Source of the DNA: Bradyrhizobium sp. LLZ17
GTDB taxonomy: Bacteria; Pseudomonadota; Alphaproteobacteria; Rhizobiales; Xanthobacteraceae
NCBI RefSeq assembly: GCF_041200145.1
Contig: NZ_CP165734.1
Coordinates: 3,844,001-3,908,000 of the forward strand
Length of the DNA stretch: 64,000 nt
Reading direction: 5' to 3'
This document shows positions 34,228 through 44,781 of the stretch, one piece after another; within the stretch, counting starts at the first letter, position 1, and the number at the start of each line of letters is the position of its first letter. A program made the position numbers and the translations under genes. The notes beneath the pieces are model-generated. The model was not told the DNA's origin and made no database searches. It worked only from the letters and a program-made list of their open reading frames with translations.

Positions 34228-35052
34228 ATGATTGATCCACTCTATGTCGCCTCGGGATTTGCCGTCGGCCTGCTTGTCGGGATGACCGGCGTCGGAGGCG
34301 GTTCGTTGATGACGCCGCTACTGATCCTGCTGTTCGGCATCCATCCCGCCACCGCGGTCGGCACCGACCTGCTCTATGCCGCCGCCACCAAGACCGGCGG
34401 CAGCATCGTGCATGGCTGGTCGCGTAGCGTGCACTGGCCGGCGGTACTGCGGCTCGCCTGCGGCAGCATCCCGGCGAGCGCGCTCACGCTGCTCGTGCTG
34501 TGGAAGCTCGATCTCAGGAGCGATTCCGAGCGCAATCTCGTCAATCTCGTGCTGTGCTTTGCGCTGATGCTGACGGCGACGTCGCTGATCTTCCGCAAGT
34601 CAATCATGGAGCGCTATCGCCGGCGTCTGGAACAGATCGACGAGCGCACCACCGCCATCGCGACCGTGGTGACGGGCATCGTGCTCGGCGTGCTGGTCTC
34701 GATTTCATCCGTCGGCGCCGGTGCGGTCGGTGTCACCGTGCTGCTGCTGCTCTATCCGCGCTTGCCGATGGCGACTATCGTGGGCTCCGACATCGCGCAT
34801 GCGGTGCCGCTGACATTCGTGGCCGGCGCCGGGCACTGGATGCTCGGCTCGGTCGACTGGCATCTGATGGGCGTGCTGCTGCTGGGGTCGCTGCCCGGAA
34901 TTATCCTCGGCAGCTACAGCGCGACGCGCGTGCCGGAGACGGTGCTGCGGCTGACGCTCGCCTGCGTCCTTTTCGTGGTCGCCGGCAGGATCATGTTCGC
35001 GGAATTGAACCTGTCGACGGCCATCGTGACGGCCCTGGCCTGGAGCCGTTGA
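34228..35052 (+). CDS. TauE/SafE family permease (sulfite/organosulfonate exporter type)
   Basis: A 274-aa membrane protein with two repeats of the TauE/SafE motif: GLLVGMTGVGGGSLMTPLLILLFGIHPATAVGTDLLYAAATKTGG in the first half and GVLVSISSVGAGAVGVTVLLLLYPRLPMATIVGSDIAHAVPLT in the second. Family members export sulfite or sulfoacetate or import related anions. The sulfate locus is 3 kb away but separated by unrelated genes. The 179-bp region upstream is AT-richer than its surroundings and presumably holds the promoter, with no recognisable operator. Confidence 0.92.
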   Translation: MIDPLYVASGFAVGLLVGMTGVGGGSLMTPLLILLFGIHPATAVGTDLLYAAATKTGGSIVHGWSRSVHWPAVLRLACGSIPASALTLLVLWKLDLRSDSERNLVNLVLCFALMLTATSLIFRKSIMERYRRRLEQIDERTTAIATVVTGIVLGVLVSISSVGAGAVGVTVLLLLYPRLPMATIVGSDIAHAVPLTFVAGAGHWMLGSVDWHLMGVLLLGSLPGIILGSYSATRVPETVLRLTLACVLFVVAGRIMFAELNLSTAIVTALAWSR

Positions 35053-35078
35053 ACAGGAACGGCAGCACGATTCTCGCC

Positions 35079-35181
35079 GTCATCGCCCGGCTTGACCGGG
35101 CGATCCAGTACTCCGAGACGGCTGTGATTGAACCGAGACGCCGCGGCGTACTGGATGCCCCGGTCAAGCCGGGGCATGACA
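35079..35181. repeat. Palindromic intergenic repeat, family A copy 2
   Basis: Outer arms GTCATCGCCCGGCTTGACCG / CGGTCAAGCCGGGGCATGAC and inner arms GATCCAGTAC / GTACTGGATG, between the convergent TauE and bdhA genes. Confidence 0.9.
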
Positions 35182-35191
35182 GAACGCCGCC

Positions 35192-35982
35192 CTACTCCGC
35201 GGTCCAGCCGCCGTCGATCGAGAGGTTCGTCCCGGTGATCTGCGCGGCATCGTCGCTGCACAGGAACAGCGCCAGTGCTGCGACTTGCTCGGAGGTGACG
35301 AACTCCTTGGTCGGCTGCGCATCGAGCAGCACGTCGTTGATGACCTGCTCGCGCGTGAGATTGCGGGCCTTCATGGTGTCGGGGATCTGCTTCTCGACCA
35401 GCGGCGTCCAGACATAGCCGGGGCTGATGCAGTTGCAGGTGATCTTGTTGGTCGCGACTTCCAGCGCCACGGTCTTGGTCAGGCCGGCGATGCCGTGCTT
35501 GGCCGACACATAGGCCGACTTGAAGGGCGAGGCGACCAGCGAGTGCGCCGACGCGGTGTTGATGATGCGGCCCCAGCCGCGCTTCTTCATGCCGGGCACC
35601 GCGGCGCGGATGCCGTGGAAGGCCGAGGACAGATTGATCGCAATGATCTGGTCCCACTTCTCGATCGGGAATTCCTCGATCGGCGAGACGAACTGGATGC
35701 CGGCATTGTTGACGAGGACGTCGACTGAGCCGAAGGTTTTTTTTCGCAGAGCGCGATCATCCCGGCGATCTCGGCCGGCTTGGTCATGTCGGCCGGCGAA
35801 TAGATTGCCTTCACGCCAAAATCGGACTCGATCTTGGTGCGCTCCTTCTCGATGTCCTCCGGCGAGCCGAAGCCGTTGATGACGACATTGGCGCCGGCCC
35901 CCGCAAAGGCGCGCGCATAAGCGAGGCCGATGCCGCTGGTCGATCCGGTGACAACGGCGTTCTTGCCTGACAGACTACCCAT
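35192..35982 (-). pseudogene. bdhA: 3-hydroxybutyrate dehydrogenase, frameshifted in an A8 tract
   Basis: SDR enzyme that oxidises D-3-hydroxybutyrate to acetoacetate in polyhydroxybutyrate turnover. Start 35982 has AAGGAG upstream; the N-terminal half reads NAVVTGSTSGIGLAYARAFAGAGANVVINGFG and the C-terminal half INTASAHSLVASPFKSAYVSAKHG ... ISPGYVWTPLV ... NLSIDGGWTAE. The frame breaks at a run of eight A (minus strand, 35744-35737), where LCEKTFG would be expected. Removing two A gives exactly 262 aa, the usual length. Either a sequencing error, a real knock-out, or slippage on the tract. The upstream patatin gene ends one base before the start, so the pair is translationally coupled. Confidence 0.85.
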
Positions 35983-35983
35983 G

Positions 35984-37159
35984 TTATTCGCTCCTTTTTG
36001 CCGGGGGCGCACTGACGTCCCCCGTGAGATCGTAGGTCACCATGGTCTCGTCGGACTGCGGCCGATCGAGCCAATCCTTGTGGCGCATCGACAGATGCAC
36101 GTCGCGTACACCGCTTTCCCAATGCTCAACCATGGCAACATGCGAGAAATCGTAGTCCTTGGACGAGGATTCGTAGTTCTTGCTGCGATAGATCAGGTGC
36201 ACCACGGTGACGGTGCTTTCGCGCGACGCCTTCGCCAGGTATTCGACGGACGGATCGTTCTTCAAATAATCCGGCAATTTGCCGATCAGGTCGCGCACGG
36301 CCCTGCGGGCGTTGTGGACCTGCTTGTTCTTGTCGGTGTTCATCCGCGTGCGGCTTGAAAAGCGGATGTCCTTTTCGCGCTCGGCGGCCTCGAGCAGAGA
36401 GGTCGGCAAATCGCCGCGGGCACTGAACAGGTCGACCTGGAAAATCAGGAGGTCGCGGTCGATCTCGGCATCAAGCACGAAATCGAGCGGCGTGTTGGAG
36501 GCAATGCCGCCGTCCCAATAGTGCTCGCCGTCGATGACGATGGAGGGAAAGCCCGGCGGCAGCGCGCCGGAGGCCATGATGTGCTCGGGGCCGATTTTCT
36601 TGCCGAGCTTCTTGAACTCGTAATTGTCGAAATATTTGAAATTGCCCGAGGTGACGCCGACGGCGCCGACCGACAGGCGCGTCTTCAGGTCGTTGATGCG
36701 GTCGAAATCGACCAGCCGCTCCAGCGTCTTCTTCAGTGGCGCGGTGTCGTAGTAGCTCTGCGCCTGCGGGCTGCCCGGCGGCCAGAGCGGCGCGGGAGGC
36801 AGGCGAGGCACGAAGAAGCCCGGCACCCCGAAGGTCGCGATCAGCGCGGCGCTGCTGGAGTTGAACAGCTCACGGCTGTGATCGCTCTTGCCGATCGGCT
36901 TCCACGGCACCGGCGCCGAGACCATCTCCCAGAATTCCTTGAGCCGCTTGACCCGGGTGTGACCCTCGTTGCCGGCGATGATGGCCGCATTGACGGCACC
37001 GATCGAGATGCCGGCGACCCATTCGGGCTCGAAGCCATAACCGCATAGCGACTGATAGGCGCCGGCCTGATAGGAGCCGAGCGCGCCGCCGCCCTGCAAG
37101 ACCAGGACGCGCTGTGCGTTGGCGGGGACGCTGACGGCTTCGGGATTGTGATCTGTCAT
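35984..37159 (-). CDS. Patatin-like phospholipase with DUF3734 C-terminal region
   Basis: A 391-aa serine hydrolase. The oxyanion motif is VLQGGGALGSYQAG, the nucleophile elbow GISIGAVNAA (Ser about 52), and the catalytic Asp lies in YWDGGIASNTPLD. The remaining roughly 130 residues match the DUF3734 extension. In rhizobia this gene is usually followed by bdhA, as here (one-base gap), which suggests a role in lipid or polyhydroxybutyrate metabolism; relatives have been reported to affect poly-3-hydroxybutyrate-related traits, a point I recall and did not verify. No signal peptide is visible, so cytosolic or membrane-associated. Confidence 0.92.
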   Translation of the reverse strand: MTDHNPEAVSVPANAQRVLVLQGGGALGSYQAGAYQSLCGYGFEPEWVAGISIGAVNAAIIAGNEGHTRVKRLKEFWEMVSAPVPWKPIGKSDHSRELFNSSSAALIATFGVPGFFVPRLPPAPLWPPGSPQAQSYYDTAPLKKTLERLVDFDRINDLKTRLSVGAVGVTSGNFKYFDNYEFKKLGKKIGPEHIMASGALPPGFPSIVIDGEHYWDGGIASNTPLDFVLDAEIDRDLLIFQVDLFSARGDLPTSLLEAAEREKDIRFSSRTRMNTDKNKQVHNARRAVRDLIGKLPDYLKNDPSVEYLAKASRESTVTVVHLIYRSKNYESSSKDYDFSHVAMVEHWESGVRDVHLSMRHKDWLDRPQSDETMVTYDLTGDVSAPPAKRSE

Positions 37160-37238
37160 GCGGGAACACTAGCAGATGGCGAGCGGCCATGGCGACAGTT
37201 CGCCACGGCGTTAAGGCATCCCGGGGATCAAGTCTGGC

Positions 37239-37742
37239 TTATCGGGGCTCTGTCGAGGCCAGGATCATGGTCCAGAACACCTTGTACTTGGTGCCTGGAG
37301 CATAGGCGGCTGCTATGCCCAATTTTGTGACACCGCTCTTGAGCATGTTGGCCCGGTGCGGAGGCGAGTCGCGCCAGCCGGAAAATGCTTCCGCCAGCGT
37401 ATGATAGCCGGCCGAGACGTTCTCGACGGCTACGGTTGCGGGATAATTGCCGGCATTGAGGCGTTTGGCGAGCGGCGCGCGGACGTCATGGTCCATCTTG
37501 TTGGCGGCCGCCATGGCCTCGGACTGGGAGTCCGCAAGTCGCATCAGGTCGGGATCGATGACGACGGTGCCGAGGCCGTTGTTTTGGCGATATTGCGAGA
37601 TCATGATCGCCGCAGCCTGCGCATCGAGCTTCGAGCCCGGGACGGACATATCCGCATACATGGACGGCTGCTGGACCGGCGCTTCGTTGCCGGCACAGCC
37701 GGCGAGTAGCAAAGTGATTGATATCGCGGCCGCGGCGCGCAT
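37239..37742 (-). CDS. CAP-domain (SCP/PR1-like) lipoprotein
   Basis: A 167-aa lipoprotein: MRAAAAISITLLLAGC with the lipid-acceptor Cys at residue 16, then a CAP domain whose markers include MDHDVRAPLAKRLNAGNY and YHTLAEAFSGWRDSPPHRANMLKSGVTKLGIAAAYAPG. The conserved His pair of the CAP cavity is kept (HD and HR). The frame extends upstream without coding signals, so 37742 is used. Function in bacteria is unknown; some CAP proteins bind lipids or act on cell walls. Same strand as the patatin gene, 79 bp before it. Confidence 0.88.
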   Translation of the reverse strand: MRAAAAISITLLLAGCAGNEAPVQQPSMYADMSVPGSKLDAQAAAIMISQYRQNNGLGTVVIDPDLMRLADSQSEAMAAANKMDHDVRAPLAKRLNAGNYPATVAVENVSAGYHTLAEAFSGWRDSPPHRANMLKSGVTKLGIAAAYAPGTKYKVFWTMILASTEPR

Positions 37743-37820
37743 GTACAGAAGCCCCCAATGAGGGGCCGTTGTTGCATACCAACCGTGGCTGAAAGGTGAA
37801 TTTTGCGGAAAATCGTTGCT

Positions 37821-37935
37821 GTCATTCCGGGGCAGCGCAGGGCGCTGAACCCGGATTCTCGCGCCACAAACGCGAGATTCTCCGGTGCGCAATTGCGCAC
37901 CATAGTTGGATGCTACGCATCGCCCGGAGTGACGG
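37821..37935. repeat. Palindromic intergenic repeat, family D
   Basis: Outer arms GTCATTCCGGGGC / CGCCCGGAGTGACGG with inner TCTCGCGCCACAAACGCGAGA and GGTGCGCAATTGCGCACC hairpins. It lies between the CAP gene start and the end of cysA. Confidence 0.75.
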
Positions 37936-37943
37936 CGGACGCC

Positions 37944-38967
<1,024 letters not shown>

Positions 38968-38978
<11 letters not shown>

Positions 38979-39879
38979 GGGCTTCGTGTCCTTCGTCCAG
39001 ATGACGTTCGAGAAGGGTCTTGGCGACCAGCGTGATCAGCGCCAGCATCGCCAGCAGCGAGGCGATCGCGAACGCTGCGACGAACTGGTATTCGTTGTAG
39101 AGGATCTCGACCAGCAGCGGCATGGTGTTGGTTTCGCCGCGGATGTGGCCGGAGACGACCGAGACCGCACCGAACTCGCCCATCGCGCGCGCGTTGCAGA
39201 GCAGGACGCCGTAGAGCACGCCCCATTTGATATTGGGCAGCGTGACACGGAAGAATGTCTGCAAGCCGGAGGCGCCGAGAGAGATCGCAGCCTCTTCTTC
39301 CTGCGTGCCCTGCTCCTGCATCAGCGGTATCAGCGCGCGCGCCACGAACGGGAAGGTAATGAAGGTGGTGGCGAGCGCAATCCCGGGCACCGCGAACAGG
39401 ATCTGGATGTCGTGATCCCTGAGCCAGCCGCCGAAATAGCCCTGTGCGCCGAACAGCAGCACGAAGACAAGACCCGAGATCACCGGGCTCACCGAGAACG
39501 GCAGGTCGATCAGCGTGATCAGGAAGGTCTTGCCCGTGAACTCAAACTTGGCGATGGCCCAGGCGGCGACCAGGCCGAACACGAGATTGAGGCCGACCGA
39601 GATCGCGGCAACCAGCAGCGTCAGCCGGATCGCCGAGAGTGCTTCCGGGTCGGAGAGCGCGGCGAGATAGGCAAGGATGCCCTTCGAGAACGCTTGCGCG
39701 AACACCACGACCAGCGGCAGCACCACGAACACGCTGAGGAACATGATCGCCAGCGCGATGATGGCGATCCGCACCGCCTTCGGCTCGGTGCGGAGATTGT
39801 TGCGCGCCGCTGCCGCATGCACGCGCGCCCTCGCATCGGAAGCCGGGAGCGAGACTGAATCGGCGATCTGCATCGTCAT
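38968..39879 (-). CDS. cysW: Sulfate ABC transporter permease CysW
   Basis: A 303-aa inner-membrane permease with six predicted helices and the coupling motif [27 protein letters not shown] near residues 203-229. The start is 39879 because GAGGAGG lies just upstream; the longer reading from 39942 overlaps cys[23 protein letters not shown] is a CysW hallmark. Pairs with CysT to form the membrane channel. Confidence 0.96.
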
Positions 39880-39889
39880 CGCGTCCTCC

Positions 39890-40726
39890 TCAGCGCGCCG
39901 GAATCCGGCTCTGCGCCCAGCGCTGGAGCCGGTTGACAGCAAAGATGACGACGAACGACACCACGAGCATCACGACCGCGATCGCGGTTGCGTCCGCATA
40001 GCGGTATTCGGACAGCCTGATCACGATCAGGAGCGGCGCGATTTCGGAGACGTTCGGCAGATTGCCGGCGATGAAAATCACAGAGCCGTATTCGCCGACG
40101 GCGCGGGCAAAGGCGAGCGCGAGGCCCGTCAGCAACGCCGGCGCGAGCGAGGGCAGGATCACGCGGATGATGGTCTGCCAGCGGCTGGCGCCCAGACTGC
40201 CCGCGGCTTCCTCGATTTCGACATCGAGATCCTGAAGCACCGGCTGCACGGTGCGGACCACGAAGGGAATTCCGATGAAGATCATGGCGACGAAGATGCC
40301 CACCGGCGTGAACGCCACCTTGATGCCGAGCGCCGCGAGCGGTGCGCCGAGCCAGCCCTTCTCGGCAAATAGCGAGGTCAGCGCGACGCCCGCGACCGCC
40401 GTCGGCAGCGCGAACGGCACGTCGACGATGGCATCGAACAGCCGCCGCCCGGGAAAGCGGTAGCGCACCAGGGCCCAGACGATGATGCTGCCCATCACCA
40501 GGTTGACACAGGCGGCTGCGAAGGCGAGGCCGAACGAGACCCTGAGCGCATTGAGGGTGCGGCGGCTGGAAAGGATGGCCCAGAACTGTTCCGGACTGAG
40601 CTCAAGCGATTTCAGGAACAGGCCGGCGAGCGGAATCAGGATGATGACGGACAACCAGGACAGCGTCAGCCCCATGGTGAGACCGAAGCCCGGCAATGTC
40701 CGGCGTCGTGCTGCGATTACGCTCAC
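39890..40726 (-). CDS. cysT: Sulfate ABC transporter permease CysT (CysU)
   Basis: A 278-aa inner-membrane permease. RRTLPGFGLTMGLTLSWLSVIILIPLAGLF at the N-terminus and the coupling loop EEAAGSLGASRWQTIIRVILPSLAPALL are characteristic. It is followed after 10 bp by cysW and preceded after 36 bp by the sulfate-binding-protein gene. The ARAVGEYGSVIFIAGN segment is the CysT mark. Confidence 0.96.
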   Translation of the reverse strand: MSVIAARRRTLPGFGLTMGLTLSWLSVIILIPLAGLFLKSLELSPEQFWAILSSRRTLNALRVSFGLAFAAACVNLVMGSIIVWALVRYRFPGRRLFDAIVDVPFALPTAVAGVALTSLFAEKGWLGAPLAALGIKVAFTPVGIFVAMIFIGIPFVVRTVQPVLQDLDVEIEEAAGSLGASRWQTIIRVILPSLAPALLTGLALAFARAVGEYGSVIFIAGNLPNVSEIAPLLIVIRLSEYRYADATAIAVVMLVVSFVVIFAVNRLQRWAQSRIPAR

Positions 40727-40762
40727 CAGGCCCCCTGCTCATGCCCCTCCGACAGCGCCCGA

Positions 40763-41765
40763 TCAGTTCTTGTAGATCTGATCGAAGACGCCGCCGTCGG
40801 CAAAATGTTCCTTCTGCGCCTTGGTCCAGCCGCCGAAGACATCGTCGATTGTGAAGAGTTCGACTTTGGCAAAGGCGTTTTCGTACTTCTTGGCGATCTC
40901 GGGATCGCGCGGGCGGTAGAAGTTGCGCGCGGCGATCTCCTGGCCTTCCCTGGTGTACCAATATTGGAGATAGGCATCGGCGGCGTTGCGGGTGCCTTTT
41001 TTGTCGGCAACCTTGTCCACGATCGCGACCGGCGGCTCAGCGAGGATTGATTGCGGCGGCGCCACAATCTCGAACTTCTCCGGACCAAACTCCTTCAGCG
41101 CGAGATAAGCCTCGTTCTCCCACGCCAGCAGCACGTCGCCGACACCGCGCTCGACAAAGGTCACCGTGGCGCCGCGCGCACCGGTGTCGAGCACCGGCAC
41201 CTGCTGGTAGAGCTTGCCGATGAAATCCCTGGCCTTGTCGACTGAGCCATATTTCTTCTGCGCGAGATCCCCACGCGGCCAGATAATTCCAGCGCGCGCC
41301 GCCGGAGGTCTTCGGGTTCGGCGTGATCACGGCGACGCCCGGCTTGAGCAGATCGTCCCAGTCCTTGATGCCCTTCGGATTGCCCTTGCGCACCAGGAAC
41401 ACAATGGTCGACGTGTAGGGCGAGGAATTCTGCGGCAGCCGCTTCTGCCAGTCCGCCGCGGTGAGGCCCTTGGACGCGATGGCGTCGATGTCGTAGGCGA
41501 GCGCGAGCGTCACGACGTCGGCCTGCAATCCGTCGATCACCGCGCGTGCCTGCGAACCGCTGCCGCCATGCGACTGCTTGATCTCGACGCTCTTGCCGGT
41601 CTCCTTCTGATAGGCATTCGCGAACGCCTTGTTGAATTCAACATAGAGCTCGCGGGTCGGATCGTACGACACGTTCAACAAACTGATGTCAGCGGCGAGA
41701 GCCGAGCTTGCCAGGACGCCCGTCACGAGCAGGGCTGCCGCGAGCGGAACGATACGGCGGATCAT
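40763..41765 (-). pseudogene. Periplasmic sulfate-binding protein, frameshifted by a probable 2-bp deletion
   Basis: First gene of the transporter operon; it would deliver sulfate to CysTWA. Signal peptide [24 protein letters not shown], then [22 protein letters not shown] and [30 protein letters not shown], all typical of Sbp/CysP. The frame is lost near 41266-41270 after NYLAAWG; the other frame resumes at [15 protein letters not shown] and runs to the natural end. GATC where GATATC would read GYLAQKKYG explains it, and restoring two bases gives 334 aa, the family length. ATGs at 41777 and 41771 are alternative starts. TTGACT at 41841-41846 (minus strand) may be its -35 element. Confidence 0.85.
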
Positions 41766-41889
41766 GTCCATCTCCATTCACCTCGACGACATCGGCGTCA
41801 TCGATGGCACACGGGCATAACTCGGGGCGAAACGCGCTCAAGTCAACGGAACCGGATTTCCTTGTTGGCGACGTTGCAGCCTGACTGTG

Positions 41890-42615
41890 CTACGAAATCT
41901 TCATGGTGTGGATGCCGCATTCTGTCTTGGCGCGACCGCGCCACCGACCGGCGCGCTCGTCCTCGCCTTCGGCCGTTCGGCTGGTGCAAGGCATGCAACC
42001 AACGGAGAGAAATCCGGACGCCGCCAAAGGATGCCGCGGCAATTTGGCGCGGACGAAAATCGCCTCGAGCTCCTCGCGCGAGACATTGGCGAAGGGATTG
42101 AATTTCAGCCGCGCGCCGTCGTCCTCGACCACCGGAATCTGGGCACGCGCATTGCCCTGGAAGCGCTTGCGGCCGTTGATCCAGGCCGAGAACGGCTTCA
42201 GCGCACGCGCCAGCGGTTCCACCTTGCGAATACGGCAGCAGGCGTCGGGATCTGAGAACCAGAGATCACGATCGGGATCCTCGCGCGACAGCGTCTCTTC
42301 CGCGGGCTTGATCGAACGGACATCCTTCAACCCCAGCGTCGCGACCAGCGTGTCGCGATAGGCCAGCGTCTCCTCGAACAGCCAGCCGGTATCGAGGAAG
42401 ATCACCGGAATCGCCGGGTCGACATCCGCCATCACCTTGAGCAGCGTCGCCGATTCCGTGCCGAACGAGGACACCAGCGCAAGCTTGTCGCGGCCGACCG
42501 TCTTCAGGGCCGCGGCGATGATCTCCGCGGGCGAGGCATCGCGCAAGGCGCGGTCGAGCTGCTCCGCCGAGGGCAGCTCGGAGATTGACGAGACCTGAGG
42601 CGCAATCGCGTTCAC
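41890..42615 (-). CDS. cysH: CysH, assimilatory adenylyl-sulfate (APS) reductase type
   Basis: A 241-aa enzyme that reduces activated sulfate to sulfite with thioredoxin. The phosphate loop is LVSSFGTESATLL. Two cysteine pairs, CC in DACCRIRKVEPL and CxxC in GCMPCTSRTAEGEDERAGRW, are the [4Fe-4S] ligands of the APS-using class, and ECGIH near the C-terminus holds the catalytic Cys. PAPS-using enzymes such as E. coli CysH lack the iron-sulfur cysteines. The GTG start overlaps the DUF934 stop by four bases. Last gene of the cysG-DUF2849-cysI-DUF934-cysH operon. Confidence 0.94.
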   Translation of the reverse strand: MNAIAPQVSSISELPSAEQLDRALRDASPAEIIAAALKTVGRDKLALVSSFGTESATLLKVMADVDPAIPVIFLDTGWLFEETLAYRDTLVATLGLKDVRSIKPAEETLSREDPDRDLWFSDPDACCRIRKVEPLARALKPFSAWINGRKRFQGNARAQIPVVEDDGARLKFNPFANVSREELEAIFVRAKLPRHPLAASGFLSVGCMPCTSRTAEGEDERAGRWRGRAKTECGIHTMKIS

Positions 42616-43127
42616 GTGCCGACACCTTCCGAATGACGCAACTGCATGCGCCGGTGCAGCGCCGTGATCCGGCCGTCACCGGTCGGCTGATAGAACACCG
42701 AGTAGCGCTTCGCGGTCTGCATGAAGGCTTCCGCGTCGGCCTGCTTCTTGACCTCGAAGGAATCGAAGCCGGCGCGCAGCATGAACACGAACTGGTCGCG
42801 CAGCACCTGGCCGGTGGCACGCAGATCACCGCGATAGCCGTAGCGCTCGCGCAGCCGCCGGGCCTGGCTGTAGGCGCGGCCGTCGCGGAACGTCGGGAAC
42901 ACCAACGCGACGACGGCGATCTTGCCGAGATAAGGCACGAGCTCAGCGATGTCGCGGTTGTTCGGCCAGATCACGCCGACCTTGCCGCCGCGCTTCAGCA
43001 GCGCGTCGGCATCGGTCAGGAATCGCTCGGCCGGCACCAGGATGTCACCGCCCTCCGGCAGCGGGGTGTCGACGGCGAGCTTGACGAAGCTGTCGTCGAC
43101 GATCTTTCCGCCGTTAACGAGTGGCAT
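42612..43127 (-). CDS. DUF934 protein of the sulfite-reduction operon
   Basis: A 171-aa protein matching DUF934 (VFPTFRDGRAYSQARRLRERYGYRGDLRATGQVLRDQFVFMLRAGFDSFEV). The family nearly always lies between cysI and cysH in alpha- and betaproteobacteria and is thought to support sulfite reduction, possibly as a small partner of CysI, but no activity is proven. Its start overlaps the end of cysI by 14 bp and its end overlaps cysH by 4 bp, so translation of the three is linked. Confidence 0.92.
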   Translation of the reverse strand: MPLVNGGKIVDDSFVKLAVDTPLPEGGDILVPAERFLTDADALLKRGGKVGVIWPNNRDIAELVPYLGKIAVVALVFPTFRDGRAYSQARRLRERYGYRGDLRATGQVLRDQFVFMLRAGFDSFEVKKQADAEAFMQTAKRYSVFYQPTGDGRITALHRRMQLRHSEGVGT

Positions 43128-44770
43128 AGACGCGCTCCTTGAAGGGTTCGACGCCGAGGCGTTTCACCGTGTCCATGAAAAGCTCTTCCGGCCGCTCGCG
43201 CAGCGCCAGATAGGCTTCCACGATGTCCTCGACGACGTCGGCAACCTCGTCGAACTTGACGCCGGGCCCGATCAGATTGCCGAGCGCGGCGTTCTCGTCG
43301 GCGCGGCCGCCGATGGTGATCTGATAGACCTCCTCGCCGTTCTTCTCGACACCGAGAATGCCGATATGGCCGACATGGTGATGGCCGCAGGCATTGATGC
43401 AGCCGGAGATGTTGATGTGCAGCCGGCCGATCAAATTGGCGAGCTCGTGATTGGCGAAGCGCCGCGTCAGCTCCTGCGCGATCGGAATCGAGCGCGCGTT
43501 CGCCAGCGAGCAATAGTCGAGCCCCGGACAGGCGATGATGTCGGTGATCAAGTTGACGTTCGGCGTGGCAAGCCCAAGTTTGTCGAGCGCCTTCCACAGC
43601 GCAGGGAGATCGCGCTTGGCGACATGCGGCAGCGCCAGGTTCTGCTCGTGGCCGACGCGAATTTCACCGAACGAGTATTTGTCGGCGAGATCGGCCAGCG
43701 CATCCATCTGCTCGGCGGTGGCGTCGCCCCGGAGGCGCACCGATCGGCTTCAGCGAGATCGTGACGATGGAATAGCCCTGCACCTTGTGCGGGGCGACCG
43801 AGTTCTTGCGCCAGGCCTCGAAATCCGCATCGGCCGCAGCCTGACGCAGCTCGTCGGGATTGTGCGGCAGCTTCTCGTAGGCAGGATAGGTGAAGCGCGA
43901 GCGGATGTCCTCGATCACCTCGTCGTCGATCTGCAGCGAGGAGTTGCGGATATGCTGCCACTCTTCCTCGACCTCGCGGGAGAATTTCTCGATGCCGAGC
44001 TCGTGCACCAGGATCTTGATGCGCGCCTTGTAGATGTTGTCGCGGCGGCCGTACTGGTTGTAGACGCGCAGGATGGCCTCGATATAGCTCAGGATGTCGC
44101 GGCCATGGACGAAGTGCTTGATGGTCTTGGCGATGAACGGCGTACGGCCGAGGCCGCCGCCGACCAGCACCTCGAACCCGGTCTCGCCCTTCTCGTTCTT
44201 GATCAGGCGCAGGCCGATGTCGTGAATCTTGATCGCGGCGCGATCGTGATCCGACGCGGTGATCGCGATCTTGAACTTGCGCGGCAGGAACGAGAATTCG
44301 GGATGCAGCGTGGTGTGCTGGCGGATCAGCTCCGACCAGATCCGCGGGTCCTCGATCTCGCCGGGCGCGACGCCCGCCCACTGGTCCGAGGTGACGTTGC
44401 GCATGTTGTTGCCGGAGGTCTGCATCGCATGAATGCCGACCTCGGCGAGATCGGCCAACGCATCCGGCAGCTCGGCGAGCTTGATCCAGTTGAACTGGAT
44501 GTTCTGCCGCGTGGTGAAATGGCCGTAGCCGCGGTCGTATTTGCGCGCGACATGGGCAAGCTGCCGCAACTGGTTCGACGCCAGCGTCCCGTAGGGGATC
44601 GCGACGCGGAACATGTAGGCGTGCAATTGCAAATAGACGCCGTTCTGGAGCCGCAGGATCTTGAACTCGTCCTCGGTGAGCTCGCCAGAAAGGCGCCGCT
44701 TCACCTGGTCGCGGAATTCCAAGACGCGTTCGTTGACCAGCGTGCGGTCGATTTCGTCGTAAGCATACAT
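43114..44770 (-). pseudogene. cysI: Sulfite reductase hemoprotein (CysI type), frameshifted by one extra base
   Basis: Siroheme and [4Fe-4S] enzyme that reduces sulfite to sulfide. The first frame (44770 to about 43730) gives MYAYDEIDRTLVNERVLEFRDQV through the GYGHFTTRQNIQFNWIKL block; the second resumes with GDATAEQMDALADLADKYSFGEIRVGHEQNL and contains the cluster ligands CPGLDYC and CINAC. The switch falls at a run of four G on the minus strand (43730-43727) where three are needed for APPGDATAEQ; removing one restores 551 aa. No frame-independent start of the second half exists that would make a working enzyme, so as written sulfite reduction is lost. Confidence 0.9.
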
Positions 44771-44781
44771 AACGGAGTGCC

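Noticed and set aside
35055..35085. GGAAC-N17-CGTC resembling a stress promoter
   Set aside because: It lies between convergent gene ends and points at no gene. It shows that one-mismatch matches occur by chance, so the similar site before nhaA (6196-6221) was not annotated as a promoter.
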